Positions 34,366 to 43,247 of a stretch of DNA of 46,734 nucleotides are shown here, piece after piece; positions within the stretch are counted from its first letter, which is position 1; the number at the start of each line of letters is the position of its first letter. The stretch is from Gammaproteobacteria bacterium. Its GTDB lineage: Bacteria; Pseudomonadota; Gammaproteobacteria; Pseudomonadales; Azotimanducaceae. The notes below the pieces were generated by a model. The model saw only the letters and a program-made list of their open reading frames with translations. It searched no databases and was not told where the DNA came from. The DNA lies in contig DTZW01000016.1 of NCBI GenBank assembly GCA_012961165.1, positions 1-46,734 on the forward strand, read 5' to 3'. Both the position numbers and the translations under genes were made by a program.

Positions 34366-36213
34366 ATGACAGAAGAAGTTGTAAACGACAGAAAAAAAGC
34401 TCGTTTGCTATGGACACACACTGAGGGCTATCGCGGCGCCTTTGGGATGGCAATTCTTGCAATGGCGATCGCCTACGTCTTTATGTTCGGGGCACCGCTG
34501 CTCGCGGCTTTTTCAATCGACGCGATTCGGGCTGGTGAAGAATTCTCGCCGGCCCCAGGTACCATCCTAATTGCTCAGTTTTTCTCCGGCAATGACATCC
34601 CGGGGATGATGGCTTACCTGGCACTTGCCGCAACCGGAACGATTTTACTTACCGCGATTGCCGGTGGATTTCTGTATCTGCGCGGCAGGTATATCGCATT
34701 CGCCTCGGAAGGTATTGTCAGAAGATTAAGGGATCGGCTTTTCGATCACATCGAGCACCTGCCTTCCACTTTCCATGACACCGCTGATACCGGAGACCTG
34801 GTGCAGCGCTGCACATCTGACATGGAAACAATTCGGGTGTTCCTTTCGGGACAAGTCATTGAAATAAGCCGCGCCTTTCTCATGCTGATCGTTGTTCTTC
34901 CTATCCTGTTTGCTTTGGATGCGAGGATGGCGTGGTTGTCTTTGACTACCCTGCCGCTCCTGCTCATTGCCGCGATCTTTTTTTTCCAGCGGGTCAAGAA
35001 AATTTTCGAATCCGTGGACAAGGCAGAAGCAGAGCTCACGACGGTAATACAGGAGAACCTCACCGGAATTCGAGTCGTTCGTGCATTTGCACGACAGGAG
35101 TTCGAAATCGAAAAATTCGCACTCAAGAACAAGACATTTCGTGACCACAACAATCGCCTGATTGGGCTGATGGGAATCTACTACGGGTTCAGTGATATCG
35201 TCTGCCTTGGACAGATCGGCCTGCTGCTCATCGTTGGGGGTCTCTGGGTGATGGATGGCACGTTGACCGTCGGGACACTATTCGCATTCCTCACCTACGA
35301 GGGCATGATCATCTGGCCTATTCGTCACATGGGCAGAGTGCTGACCGACTCAGGAAAGGCCATTGTTTCAATCGGCAGACTCGCGGAAATACTGTCAGAA
35401 CCCATTGAATCCCAGAACGAGGTCGCCCCATCGAACCGACTCAAAGGACGAATTGAATTCCGGGATGTATCGTTCGCCTATGCAAACCCAAGGATTCTGA
35501 ACAACCTATCGTTTACCGTAGAGCCAGGCGAAACCCTCGCGCTGCTCGGCCCACCTGGCTCAGGCAAGTCGACGATTGCACAGTTGCTGCTGCGCCTTTA
35601 CGACTATCACAACGGGTCCATTCGCCTGGATGATCATGAACTCAATACGCTGAATCGAAAATACGTCAGGTCTCAGATCAGTATTGTCCTGCAGGAACCA
35701 TTCCTCTACTCCAACACCATTGAGGGCAACCTGAAAATAGGCCGTCTTGACGCCACCTTCGAAGAAATCAAACAGGCAGCCATGGACGCCTGCATTTTTG
35801 ATTCCATTGAAAGATTCCCTCGCGGATTCGATTCACAGGTTGGGGAACGGGGAGTCACGCTGTCCGGCGGTCAACGCCAGCGCATTGCGCTCGCAAGAGC
35901 GTTATTAAAAGCGCCACCGATTCTGATTCTTGATGATGCGCTTTCTGCAGTGGATACGGATACCGAATCACAGATTCTCGGAGCCCTGAAAAACAGGCGG
36001 CACCATCAGACAACTATTATCGTCGCGCACCGATTATCGACCGTCATGCACGCCGACAAAATCCTGATGCTGCACGACGGGGAGATAATCCAGCGCGGCA
36101 ACCACGAATCACTGTCGAGGGTTAAAGGGGTTTATCAACGGCTCTGCTCGATCCAAGGGGCGATTCAGGATCAGATACAACACGATATTGAGGAGGTTCG
36201 AGACCATGACTGA
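34366..36213 (+). CDS. ABC exporter half-transporter, first subunit (degenerate Walker B)
   Basis: 615 residues from ATG 34366; ATG 34324 or TTG 34258 are alternatives. An N-terminal six-helix exporter domain is followed by an ATPase domain with Walker A GPPGSGKST, Q-loop IVLQEPFLYS, signature LSGGQRQRIALARALL, Walker B ILILDDALSAVDTDTE and H-loop VAHRLSTV. The catalytic glutamate after Walker B is aspartate here, while the signature is canonical. The partner encoded next shows the opposite pattern, as in asymmetric heterodimeric exporters such as TM287/288. Cargo is not predictable; these exporters move lipids, drugs or peptides outward. The gene overlaps its partner by eight bases. Confidence 0.92.
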   Translation: MTEEVVNDRKKARLLWTHTEGYRGAFGMAILAMAIAYVFMFGAPLLAAFSIDAIRAGEEFSPAPGTILIAQFFSGNDIPGMMAYLALAATGTILLTAIAGGFLYLRGRYIAFASEGIVRRLRDRLFDHIEHLPSTFHDTADTGDLVQRCTSDMETIRVFLSGQVIEISRAFLMLIVVLPILFALDARMAWLSLTTLPLLLIAAIFFFQRVKKIFESVDKAEAELTTVIQENLTGIRVVRAFARQEFEIEKFALKNKTFRDHNNRLIGLMGIYYGFSDIVCLGQIGLLLIVGGLWVMDGTLTVGTLFAFLTYEGMIIWPIRHMGRVLTDSGKAIVSIGRLAEILSEPIESQNEVAPSNRLKGRIEFRDVSFAYANPRILNNLSFTVEPGETLALLGPPGSGKSTIAQLLLRLYDYHNGSIRLDDHELNTLNRKYVRSQISIVLQEPFLYSNTIEGNLKIGRLDATFEEIKQAAMDACIFDSIERFPRGFDSQVGERGVTLSGGQRQRIALARALLKAPPILILDDALSAVDTDTESQILGALKNRRHHQTTIIVAHRLSTVMHADKILMLHDGEIIQRGNHESLSRVKGVYQRLCSIQGAIQDQIQHDIEEVRDHD

Positions 36214-38077
36214 TGCGTACTTTGATGACGAAAACTTCAAGGACGGGTTCGACGACGACTCCTTCAATACAGGAATGGATCTTCATCTATGGCGGAAGCT
36301 GCTCTCTTATGCGCTGCACTACCGCAAGGAAGTTATTATTCTTGCCACCTGTGCTTTCTTTACTGCCGTCGCAGAGATCGCTTTCCCGCTGATCACCAAA
36401 GGAGTCATTGATACAGTTGCAGCAGACGGTCTGGACGCAGACCTTAGCCAGTATGCAGCCTTGTATGGTGCGTTCACTTTACTGCTCGGTCTATCGATCA
36501 GCGGGTTTATCTGGTATGGCGGCAAGATCCGGACGCACGTTGCCCACGACATTAGAATGGACGGCTTCTGTAATCTGCAGCGCCTGTCCTTCAGCTACTA
36601 CGACTTTCGACCAGTTGGCTGGTTGATGGCAAGGATGACGTCCGATTGTGAACGACTTTCAAATATTCTGGCCTGGGGCATGCTCGACCTGGTCTGGGGC
36701 TGCACAATGATGCTTGGTATCGCTATCGCGATGCTCTTCATGGACCTCACGCTTGGACTGATCGTGCTATCGGTATTGCCTGTGCTTGCCTGGGTGAGCC
36801 TGAATTTTCAACACAGGATACTGTCCAGCGCACGTATTGTGCGAAAAACCAATTCCAGGATTACCGGCACCTACAATGAAAGTATCATGGGCGTCCAGAC
36901 GAGTAAGGCATTCGTCAAGGAAGCCGAAAACCTGAAGAAATTCGGTGGTCTGACAGACCAGATGCACTCTGCATCCGTCATTAACCTGGTCCAGGCAGCA
37001 CTGTACCTGCCGTTAGTCCTGACACTCGGGTCTGTCGCCATAGGGCTCACACTGGTATTCGGCGGCCTTGAAGTTGTCTGGGGCACCATAACAGCTGGTA
37101 CCCTGGTGGCTTTCCTGACATATGCTCGTCATTTCTTCGAGCCTATCGAACAACTTGCACACTGGTTCGCAGAAATGCAGATGGCACAGGCGTCTGCAGA
37201 GCGAATCATGAGTCTGGTCATGGCTGAGTCTGAAATCAAAGATTCCGAGGAAGTCATCGAGGCGATGAAACAGGATAAAACGGCCAACGCGGCCATCGAC
37301 GGCCACGCAGACCAGATAAACCGGATTGCCTTTGAAGACGTTTCATTTTCATATGATGTTGGTGACCCAGTCCTCAACAATATTGACCTGGACATTCATC
37401 AGGGTGAGACGCTTGCCATCGTGGGATCAACCGGTGGCGGCAAGTCCACACTTGTAAGCCTGCTATGCCGGTTCTATGAGCCTACAACGGGGAAAATATC
37501 AATCGATGGAGTCGATTATCGCAATCGTAGCCTGCACTGGCTTCAATCAAGCCTGGGTATTGTGCTTCAGTCTTCCCACATATTCGGCGGTAGCATTATC
37601 GACAATATTCGTTACGGCAACCTGAGCGCGACCGATGGGGACATTTTTCACGCGTCAAAGCGCGCCGGCGCGCACGCATTCATCGAAGCACTGGAAGACG
37701 GATACCAGACCTCAGTGGGAGAAGGCGGTTCAAAGCTAAGTGCAGGCCAAAAACAACTCATCTCAATTTCCAGAGCAATCCTTGCTGATCCAAAGATACT
37801 GATCATGGATGAAGCAACTTCATCAATAGACACTGAAACAGAACAACAGATCCAGCAGGGTATGGATGCCCTGCTTTCTGGACGTATCGCCGTGGTCATC
37901 GCGCACAGATTGTCGACCATACGAAACGCAGACAGGATCCTGGTCATTGAACATGGGGAAATCGCCGAACAGGGGAGCCACGAAGAGCTCATGGTCATCC
38001 AGGGGCGCTACTACAAGCTGTACATCCAACAGAGCCTTTCCGAGTTTGTTGACGAAGAAAACTATTGGCGCACTTGA
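36206..38077 (+). CDS. ABC exporter half-transporter, second subunit (canonical Walker B)
   Basis: 623 residues from ATG 36206, chosen because AGGAGG stands nine bases upstream. An acidic N-terminal extension (DAYFDDENFKDGFDDDSF) precedes the six-helix exporter domain. The ATPase domain has Walker A GSTGGGKST, Q-loop IVLQSSHIFGG, a variant signature LSAGQKQLISISRAIL, Walker B ILIMDEATSSIDTETE with catalytic glutamate, and H-loop IAHRLSTI. Together with the first subunit this gives one consensus ATP site (this Walker B plus the partner's LSGGQ) and one degenerate site. The reading frame starts inside the end of the first gene, so the two are co-translated. Confidence 0.93.
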   Translation: MTDAYFDDENFKDGFDDDSFNTGMDLHLWRKLLSYALHYRKEVIILATCAFFTAVAEIAFPLITKGVIDTVAADGLDADLSQYAALYGAFTLLLGLSISGFIWYGGKIRTHVAHDIRMDGFCNLQRLSFSYYDFRPVGWLMARMTSDCERLSNILAWGMLDLVWGCTMMLGIAIAMLFMDLTLGLIVLSVLPVLAWVSLNFQHRILSSARIVRKTNSRITGTYNESIMGVQTSKAFVKEAENLKKFGGLTDQMHSASVINLVQAALYLPLVLTLGSVAIGLTLVFGGLEVVWGTITAGTLVAFLTYARHFFEPIEQLAHWFAEMQMAQASAERIMSLVMAESEIKDSEEVIEAMKQDKTANAAIDGHADQINRIAFEDVSFSYDVGDPVLNNIDLDIHQGETLAIVGSTGGGKSTLVSLLCRFYEPTTGKISIDGVDYRNRSLHWLQSSLGIVLQSSHIFGGSIIDNIRYGNLSATDGDIFHASKRAGAHAFIEALEDGYQTSVGEGGSKLSAGQKQLISISRAILADPKILIMDEATSSIDTETEQQIQQGMDALLSGRIAVVIAHRLSTIRNADRILVIEHGEIAEQGSHEELMVIQGRYYKLYIQQSLSEFVDEENYWRT

Positions 38078-38149
38078 GCCGCTGATTTATGGTTCTATCC
38101 CTTATCCTCAAACCATTTGACCCGTTAACAACCGAAGGAGTATTCGACC

Positions 38150-38545
38150 ATGAAAGTTGGCTACAAAACGCTTATCGAAGAAGCTGAAAAAAACATCGAG
38201 ACCATGAGTGTCGATGAAGTCGCAGGGTTGTTGCATGACGAGACGGTCACCATCGTCGACATCCGGGATATCCGAGAGCTCCAGCGGGAAGGAAAACTGC
38301 CCGGCGCGATTCATGCACCGCGAGGAATGCTGGAGTTCTGGGTTGATCCAGACAGCCCCTATCATCGCGAACTGTTCTCGGAAGAGAAAAAGTTTGTGTT
38401 TTATTGTGCCAGCGCGTGGCGGTCTGCGCTCGCGACACAAACTGTCCAACAGATGGGAATGAACAACGTCTGTCATATGAGCGGTGGGTTCACTGCCTGG
38501 AAAGAAGCTGAGCAACCGATTGAACCAGTAGAAAAGAAAGCCTGA
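38150..38545 (+). CDS. Rhodanese-like sulfurtransferase
   Basis: 131 residues, a single rhodanese domain. Visible blocks are VTIVDIRDIRELQREGKLPGAIHAPRG (shown here as the VDIRD and GAIHAPRG motifs), and the active loop FYCASAWRSALAT with the persulfide cysteine at Cys86. The loop sequence CASAWR is close to that of thiosulfate-type rhodaneses. No signal peptide, so cytoplasmic. GAAGGAG eight to ten bases before the ATG is a strong ribosome binding site. Its stop codon overlaps the following GGT-family gene by one base (TGATG), and it follows the ABC exporter genes by 72 bases. Confidence 0.92.
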   Translation: MKVGYKTLIEEAEKNIETMSVDEVAGLLHDETVTIVDIRDIRELQREGKLPGAIHAPRGMLEFWVDPDSPYHRELFSEEKKFVFYCASAWRSALATQTVQQMGMNNVCHMSGGFTAWKEAEQPIEPVEKKA

Positions 38546-40131
38546 TGACTTCTCTCGACTGGAATTGCCCTTACCCTTCCCAACGATCGCCGATTTTCGC
38601 CCCGAATGTTGTAGCGTCCTCGCAACCACTTGCGGTCGAAGCGGGCATATCTGCACTGCGTCAGGGCGGCAATGCCGTCGATGCGGCAATTGCCACCGCA
38701 ATTACCCTGACGGTGGTGGAGCCTAACAATAATGGCATAGGCAGTGATGCATTCGCGTTGATTCATGACGGCAAGCAGCTTCATGGCTTGAATGCTTCAG
38801 GAAGGTCACCCGCAGGACTCACACCGGACCGCTTTGCTGGACTTGATAAAATGCCTGTCTGGGGGTGGGATGCCGTTACGGTACCTGGCGCTGTATCGGC
38901 CTGGGTGTCTATGTCGGAAAGATTCGGAAAGCTGCCCTTTGCAGATTTATTCAGCGACGCAATCCGCTACGCCAGCAACGGCTACCAGGTTGGGCCAAAG
39001 TCAGGTGTCTTCTGGAAGCATGCAGTTAATCGTTATAAGAAATTCGATAGTTTTCTCGAAACATTTACCGTGAACGGTCGTGCGCCCGAAATCGGTGAAC
39101 TTGTCCGCCTGCCTGACCATGCCCGGACGCTGGAAAAAATCGCTGCCACAAAAGGCGAAGCTTTTTACAAGGGCGAACTTGCAGACGCCATCGCAGCAGA
39201 TGCTGCCGCTCATAACGCTGCAATGACACTGGAGGATCTTGAAAATCACGCCTGCGATTGGGTCGACCCTATTTCCATGTCTGGCTTCGACGCAGAGTTG
39301 CACGAAATACCACCCAACGGGCAGGGACTTATGGCGCTTATTTCTCTCGGCATTCTCGAGCAGTGCCATAGCAGAGACCTGACACTTGATTCCGCTGACA
39401 GCGTACACCTTCAGATCGAGGCCCAGAGAATAGCCTATGCTGATGCCGAACGACATCTTGCGGATATCGCGCACATGCGCACATCGGTCGATGCGCTATT
39501 GGATGAAACCTATCTGAAAGAACGTGCGCATAGCATCAACTTGCGCACAACCAACCCGCACCCAACTGCATTAGGCACGGCGCCAGATACCGTGTATCTC
39601 ACTACCGCCGACGCTAGTGGCATGATGGTGTCGATGATCCAGTCAAATTTTCGCGGTTTTGGATCCGGCATTGTTGTTCCCGGCACCGGCATCAGTCTCC
39701 AGAATCGAGGCTCAGGTTTTGTTCTGGAAGAAGGACACCCAAACCAGGTCGGTCCCGGCAAACGCCCTTATCACACGATTATTCCCGGTTTCATTACCCG
39801 TAATAACCAACCCTTTATGGGATTCGGCGTCATGGGTGGTCACATGCAGGCGCAGGGTCACCTGCAGATGATGTTACGGGTTGCGCACTTCAAACAGAAC
39901 CCGCAGGCGGCATCGGATGCACCTCGCTGGTACGTCTTTGAAGATGGGCGGGTCGCTCTGGAAGATGGATTCGATCCAGATGTCGCTCGCGACCTTCAAG
40001 CACGCGGACACGACATTGTAACAGGGAGTCCTGAGTACCTGTTTGGCGGTGCTCAGTTGATTGTAAAACTGGAAGACGGCTACTGTGCGGGTTCAGATCA
40101 CCGGAAAGAAGGACTCGCCTCCGGCTACTGA
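38545..40131 (+). CDS. Gamma-glutamyltransferase-family Ntn hydrolase (YwrD-type, cytoplasmic)
   Basis: 528 residues. It shares GGNAVDAAIATAITLTVVEP with ggt but belongs to the YwrD/acylase-like branch: the small-subunit start is PDTVYLTTADASG (nucleophile probably Thr349), followed by QSNFRGFGSGIVVPGTGI, LQNRGSGFVLEEGHPN, and the terminal FGVMGGHMQAQGH and DAPRW motifs. It should cleave itself and hydrolyse gamma-glutamyl or related amide bonds. No signal peptide is visible, unlike the ggt gene at 6682. It is translationally coupled to the rhodanese gene and overlaps the cyclase gene tail-to-tail by seven bases. Confidence 0.9.
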   Translation: MTSLDWNCPYPSQRSPIFAPNVVASSQPLAVEAGISALRQGGNAVDAAIATAITLTVVEPNNNGIGSDAFALIHDGKQLHGLNASGRSPAGLTPDRFAGLDKMPVWGWDAVTVPGAVSAWVSMSERFGKLPFADLFSDAIRYASNGYQVGPKSGVFWKHAVNRYKKFDSFLETFTVNGRAPEIGELVRLPDHARTLEKIAATKGEAFYKGELADAIAADAAAHNAAMTLEDLENHACDWVDPISMSGFDAELHEIPPNGQGLMALISLGILEQCHSRDLTLDSADSVHLQIEAQRIAYADAERHLADIAHMRTSVDALLDETYLKERAHSINLRTTNPHPTALGTAPDTVYLTTADASGMMVSMIQSNFRGFGSGIVVPGTGISLQNRGSGFVLEEGHPNQVGPGKRPYHTIIPGFITRNNQPFMGFGVMGGHMQAQGHLQMMLRVAHFKQNPQAASDAPRWYVFEDGRVALEDGFDPDVARDLQARGHDIVTGSPEYLFGGAQLIVKLEDGYCAGSDHRKEGLASGY

Positions 40132-41324
40132 TGGTGCTGGCGAACCTGGTTACGCCCTGCCGATTTAGCCTCGTAGAGCACAGTATCGGACCAACCGATC
40201 AAGTCCCTGGACCGGACTTCGTCGCCTGGAGTAGCAGTTGCAACGCCGATACTCACTGTCACTTGCAATTCATGCCCGTCGGCTGAATAGGTAGACTCCG
40301 CAATGATTTTTCTTAGCTGTTCGGCGAGACGAAGTGCGTTGTCTCTGGAAATATAGGGCAACACAATCACAAACTCTTCACCCCCATAACGCGCCACCAC
40401 GTCAGAAGGTCGGTTGAACATCCGGTCCACTTCTTTTGCGATAGCCGCAAGACATTCGTCTCCTGCGAGATGCCCATAAGTATCGTTCACCCTCTTGAAA
40501 TGATCGATATCCAGCATAAGCATCGACACTTCATACCCCTGACGCTTCGCCCTGCGCCACTCATGCTCAAGGTTTTCATTAAAATACTGGCGATTGTGAA
40601 TGCCCGTTACAGCATCAATGGTGTTCATTTCTTTTAAAATGATGTGCGCTTCAGATAATCTGGTCAGCGCATCTTTCAATTCTTCCGTCCGGACGTCAAC
40701 TTCTCGTTCCAGCTGTTGCTTCCGAGCTTCCTGCTCATCCAGCAACGCGCGGTTTTCCATTGCAACCGATGCCTGGGAAGCAAGCGCCTCTATCAGAGGA
40801 ATGATTCCATCTGAAAACGGGCCAAAGTTTCCCTCACTATCAGTCGCATTCAGTAACTGTAGTACACCCAATGACTCATCAGACATCGTTTTAAGTGGCA
40901 CTGTCAGAAGAGAAATTGTCGGGTAATCCAATAGCTTGCTAAATGTCTTGGGCCCCGAAAAACCTAATTCTTCAATGCGGGCAGCATCACCTACCACGAT
41001 AGTCTCACCACGATGCACGACACTACTGGCAATATTATTGAGATTTGGTGAACCATCCCCGTTGTAGAGCGAGATGTCGGGGAGATACATTGGGCCTGAA
41101 GCATGATCTTGTCGAGAACCACTCAGGGTGTCATTCAATACGATGGCAAATTTAAGGCTGGTTTTATCCGAATTGAGATAGATTGTTCCCGCATCTGCGG
41201 TCGCCAGAGACTTCGCTTCCTGCAAAATATGCTTAAGCAGGCTATCAATGTTTCTCTCTGCGGATAGCGCTTTGCCAATTTCTATCAGCCTCAAATACGC
41301 ATTGTCTATGGTCTCGTCACTCAA
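40125..41324 (-). CDS. GAF/GGDEF diguanylate cyclase
   Basis: 399 residues. An N-terminal GAF domain (about 10-195) is joined by a charged helix (about 196-232) to a GGDEF domain with the active motif ARYGGEEFVIVLP (GGEEF 314-318), LDIDHFKRVNDTYGHLAGDE, and an inhibitory I-site RPSD (305-308), five residues ahead of it. It makes cyclic-di-GMP from two GTP and is expected to be product-inhibited. The GAF domain resembles that of the HD-GYP protein at 25863. The start is TTG, since the GAF domain begins within ten residues of it and no ATG is available. It lies 114 bases after dctM on the same strand. Confidence 0.93.
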   Translation of the reverse strand: MSDETIDNAYLRLIEIGKALSAERNIDSLLKHILQEAKSLATADAGTIYLNSDKTSLKFAIVLNDTLSGSRQDHASGPMYLPDISLYNGDGSPNLNNIASSVVHRGETIVVGDAARIEELGFSGPKTFSKLLDYPTISLLTVPLKTMSDESLGVLQLLNATDSEGNFGPFSDGIIPLIEALASQASVAMENRALLDEQEARKQQLEREVDVRTEELKDALTRLSEAHIILKEMNTIDAVTGIHNRQYFNENLEHEWRRAKRQGYEVSMLMLDIDHFKRVNDTYGHLAGDECLAAIAKEVDRMFNRPSDVVARYGGEEFVIVLPYISRDNALRLAEQLRKIIAESTYSADGHELQVTVSIGVATATPGDEVRSRDLIGWSDTVLYEAKSAGRNQVRQHHQ

Positions 41325-41438
41325 CCTAAATTCCTTAGTTCTATCTTGAGCATGGCGGTCGCTACAGTCACTATAGTATCAATATGGCGCTTTCCGCTAG
41401 TTTTACACATATCTCGTCTACCTGTGAAGCGAATGACA

Positions 41439-42746
41439 TTACGGCGACTGAACTGGCATTTCAGGCCGATCAAGAAAATACAGGCTCAGTTCTGGAACGT
41501 AGGTAATGAGTACCAATGCAACCAGCAACACAAGCATAAACGGAATAGTGGCCTGGTACAGCTCAGTTATCGGTTTCTTGAAGCGATAACTGGCAATAAA
41601 GAGATTCATTCCTATCGGCGGCGTGAAATATCCAATCTGCATATTGGCAAGAAAAATAATACCCAGGTGCACCGGATCTACCCCAAAGCGCAGCGCCAGG
41701 GGCACAATAAGCGGAATCATGATCACCAACGCAGAGAAGATATCCAATATCGCGCCCAGCGCCAGCAGGATAAGGTTTAACAAGATCAGAAAGGTGAACT
41801 TGCTTTCGATGAAAGTCCTGATCCATTCAAACAATGCCTGTGGAATCTCTGCATCCACCAGAAAATTGGTGAACGCTAAAGATACGCCGAGAATCAGCAG
41901 GATTCCCCCAACCATTACCATTGCTTCACGAATAACCCTGGGCAACTGTTTGACCGGGACTTCCCTGTGAATGAATACCTCTACAATTACGACATAAAAT
42001 GCCGTCACGGCAGCGGCCTCTGAAACGGCGAAGAATCCCGAGTAGATGCCTCCTAAAACGATGATGGGTAACGGAGCCTCCCACTTCATATCCTTCAGGG
42101 ACTGCCACGCCACCCCACGATGAAAAGGCGTTGCCTCGAGCCGATCGTGCCTGGTCGTCCAGATGCTGTAGAGGGTTAACAGGACAATCATCAAAAGCGC
42201 CGGAACGATACCCGCAATAAAAAGCTCCTGGATCGTGAATGGATTCGGGAGGTCCATTTGCTGAACGATAACTCCATACAAAATGAGGGGAAGCGACGGA
42301 GCCAGCAGCAACCCGAGGCTACCCGAGGTTGTTACAAGCCCGAGGGAAAACCTCTCTCGGTAACCACCCTCAACAAGAGCAGGGAACAACAACGCTCCAA
42401 CGGCGACAATAGTGACGCCTGACGCTCCGGTGAAGGCAGTGAAGAACGCACAGGTAATGAAGGCAACAACCGCAAGCCCTCCTGGCATCCATCCCAGGAA
42501 TGATGCCGTTACTTTTACCAGGCGTGTCGACAGATGGCTTTCTGCCAGAATGTAACCTGCAAAGGTAAATAGCGGTAACGCTAACAACAGTGGTGTATCA
42601 ACCAACCGATAGATTTCAATGGGAATAACCGTCAACGGGATGTCGGATATGTAAAAACCCAACATGGCCGCGGCGAGAATCACGGTGAACAGTGGCGTCC
42701 CAAACAGTGCGAGCAGTGCGATGACAGCAGATCCAAGGATGCCCAA
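41439..42746 (-). CDS. dctM: TRAP transporter large permease DctM
   Basis: 435 residues, about 12 membrane helices, of the DctM/ion-transporter superfamily. Conserved stretches include FTGASGVTIVAVGALLFPALVEGGY and GLVTTSGSLGLLLAPSLPLI, and near the end IIFLANMQIGYFTPPIGMNLFIASY. It uses the sodium or proton gradient for uptake with DctQ and a periplasmic binding protein. The start is TTG directly after the dctQ stop codon; GGGAG eight bases upstream, inside the end of dctQ, supports it. Confidence 0.94.
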   Translation of the reverse strand: MGILGSAVIALLALFGTPLFTVILAAAMLGFYISDIPLTVIPIEIYRLVDTPLLLALPLFTFAGYILAESHLSTRLVKVTASFLGWMPGGLAVVAFITCAFFTAFTGASGVTIVAVGALLFPALVEGGYRERFSLGLVTTSGSLGLLLAPSLPLILYGVIVQQMDLPNPFTIQELFIAGIVPALLMIVLLTLYSIWTTRHDRLEATPFHRGVAWQSLKDMKWEAPLPIIVLGGIYSGFFAVSEAAAVTAFYVVIVEVFIHREVPVKQLPRVIREAMVMVGGILLILGVSLAFTNFLVDAEIPQALFEWIRTFIESKFTFLILLNLILLALGAILDIFSALVIMIPLIVPLALRFGVDPVHLGIIFLANMQIGYFTPPIGMNLFIASYRFKKPITELYQATIPFMLVLLVALVLITYVPELSLYFLDRPEMPVQSP

Positions 42747-43229
42747 CTATTGCTCCCTCACGAACACTGCATAAAAGAAACGTAATGCCATCACACCGAA
42801 CCCGATTGGCATAATTGACTGGCATAGCCACACAGGCACTTCAGCAAAGGCGATCGTCCGATCCTCGTATTCATAACTGATGAACACGACTGAATGGTAT
42901 GCGGCTACCGCACAAAGAACAGCGGCGAATAACAATGAAACTATCTGAAGCGGCACAAAATATCCGGCCGGGAGAAGTCGGGACAAGAGGTCAATACTGA
43001 TATGGTTTCTGTCGCGCGTCGCGACCATGGCACCGAGGATGGCAACCCACAATACCAGTATCCGAAGAAAGGATTCAGCCCACAGAAACCCGCTGTCAAA
43101 CAGGTTACGAAGTAAAATCTGGGTGAGTGCCATTACCAGCATGCTAACCAGCGCCAGCACAAGCGCGCCATCTTCCAGTCGATGAAAGCCGGTCCTTAGC
43201 GTCAGGAAATTTTTTCTAAGAGAAGCCAT
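42747..43229 (-). CDS. dctQ: TRAP transporter small permease DctQ
   Basis: 160 residues with four membrane helices, as usual for DctQ: LVLALVSMLVMALTQILLRN, SFLRILVLWVAILGAMVATR, VPLQIVSLLFAAVLCAVAAY and VWLCQSIMPIGFGVMALRFF. The motif RDRNHISIDLLSRLLP after the second helix is typical. It forms the membrane complex with DctM, which follows without any gap. The gene starts 18 bases after the dctP stop. Confidence 0.92.
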   Translation of the reverse strand: MASLRKNFLTLRTGFHRLEDGALVLALVSMLVMALTQILLRNLFDSGFLWAESFLRILVLWVAILGAMVATRDRNHISIDLLSRLLPAGYFVPLQIVSLLFAAVLCAVAAYHSVVFISYEYEDRTIAFAEVPVWLCQSIMPIGFGVMALRFFYAVFVREQ

Positions 43230-43247
43230 TGGCCTGTCATTCTAGCG

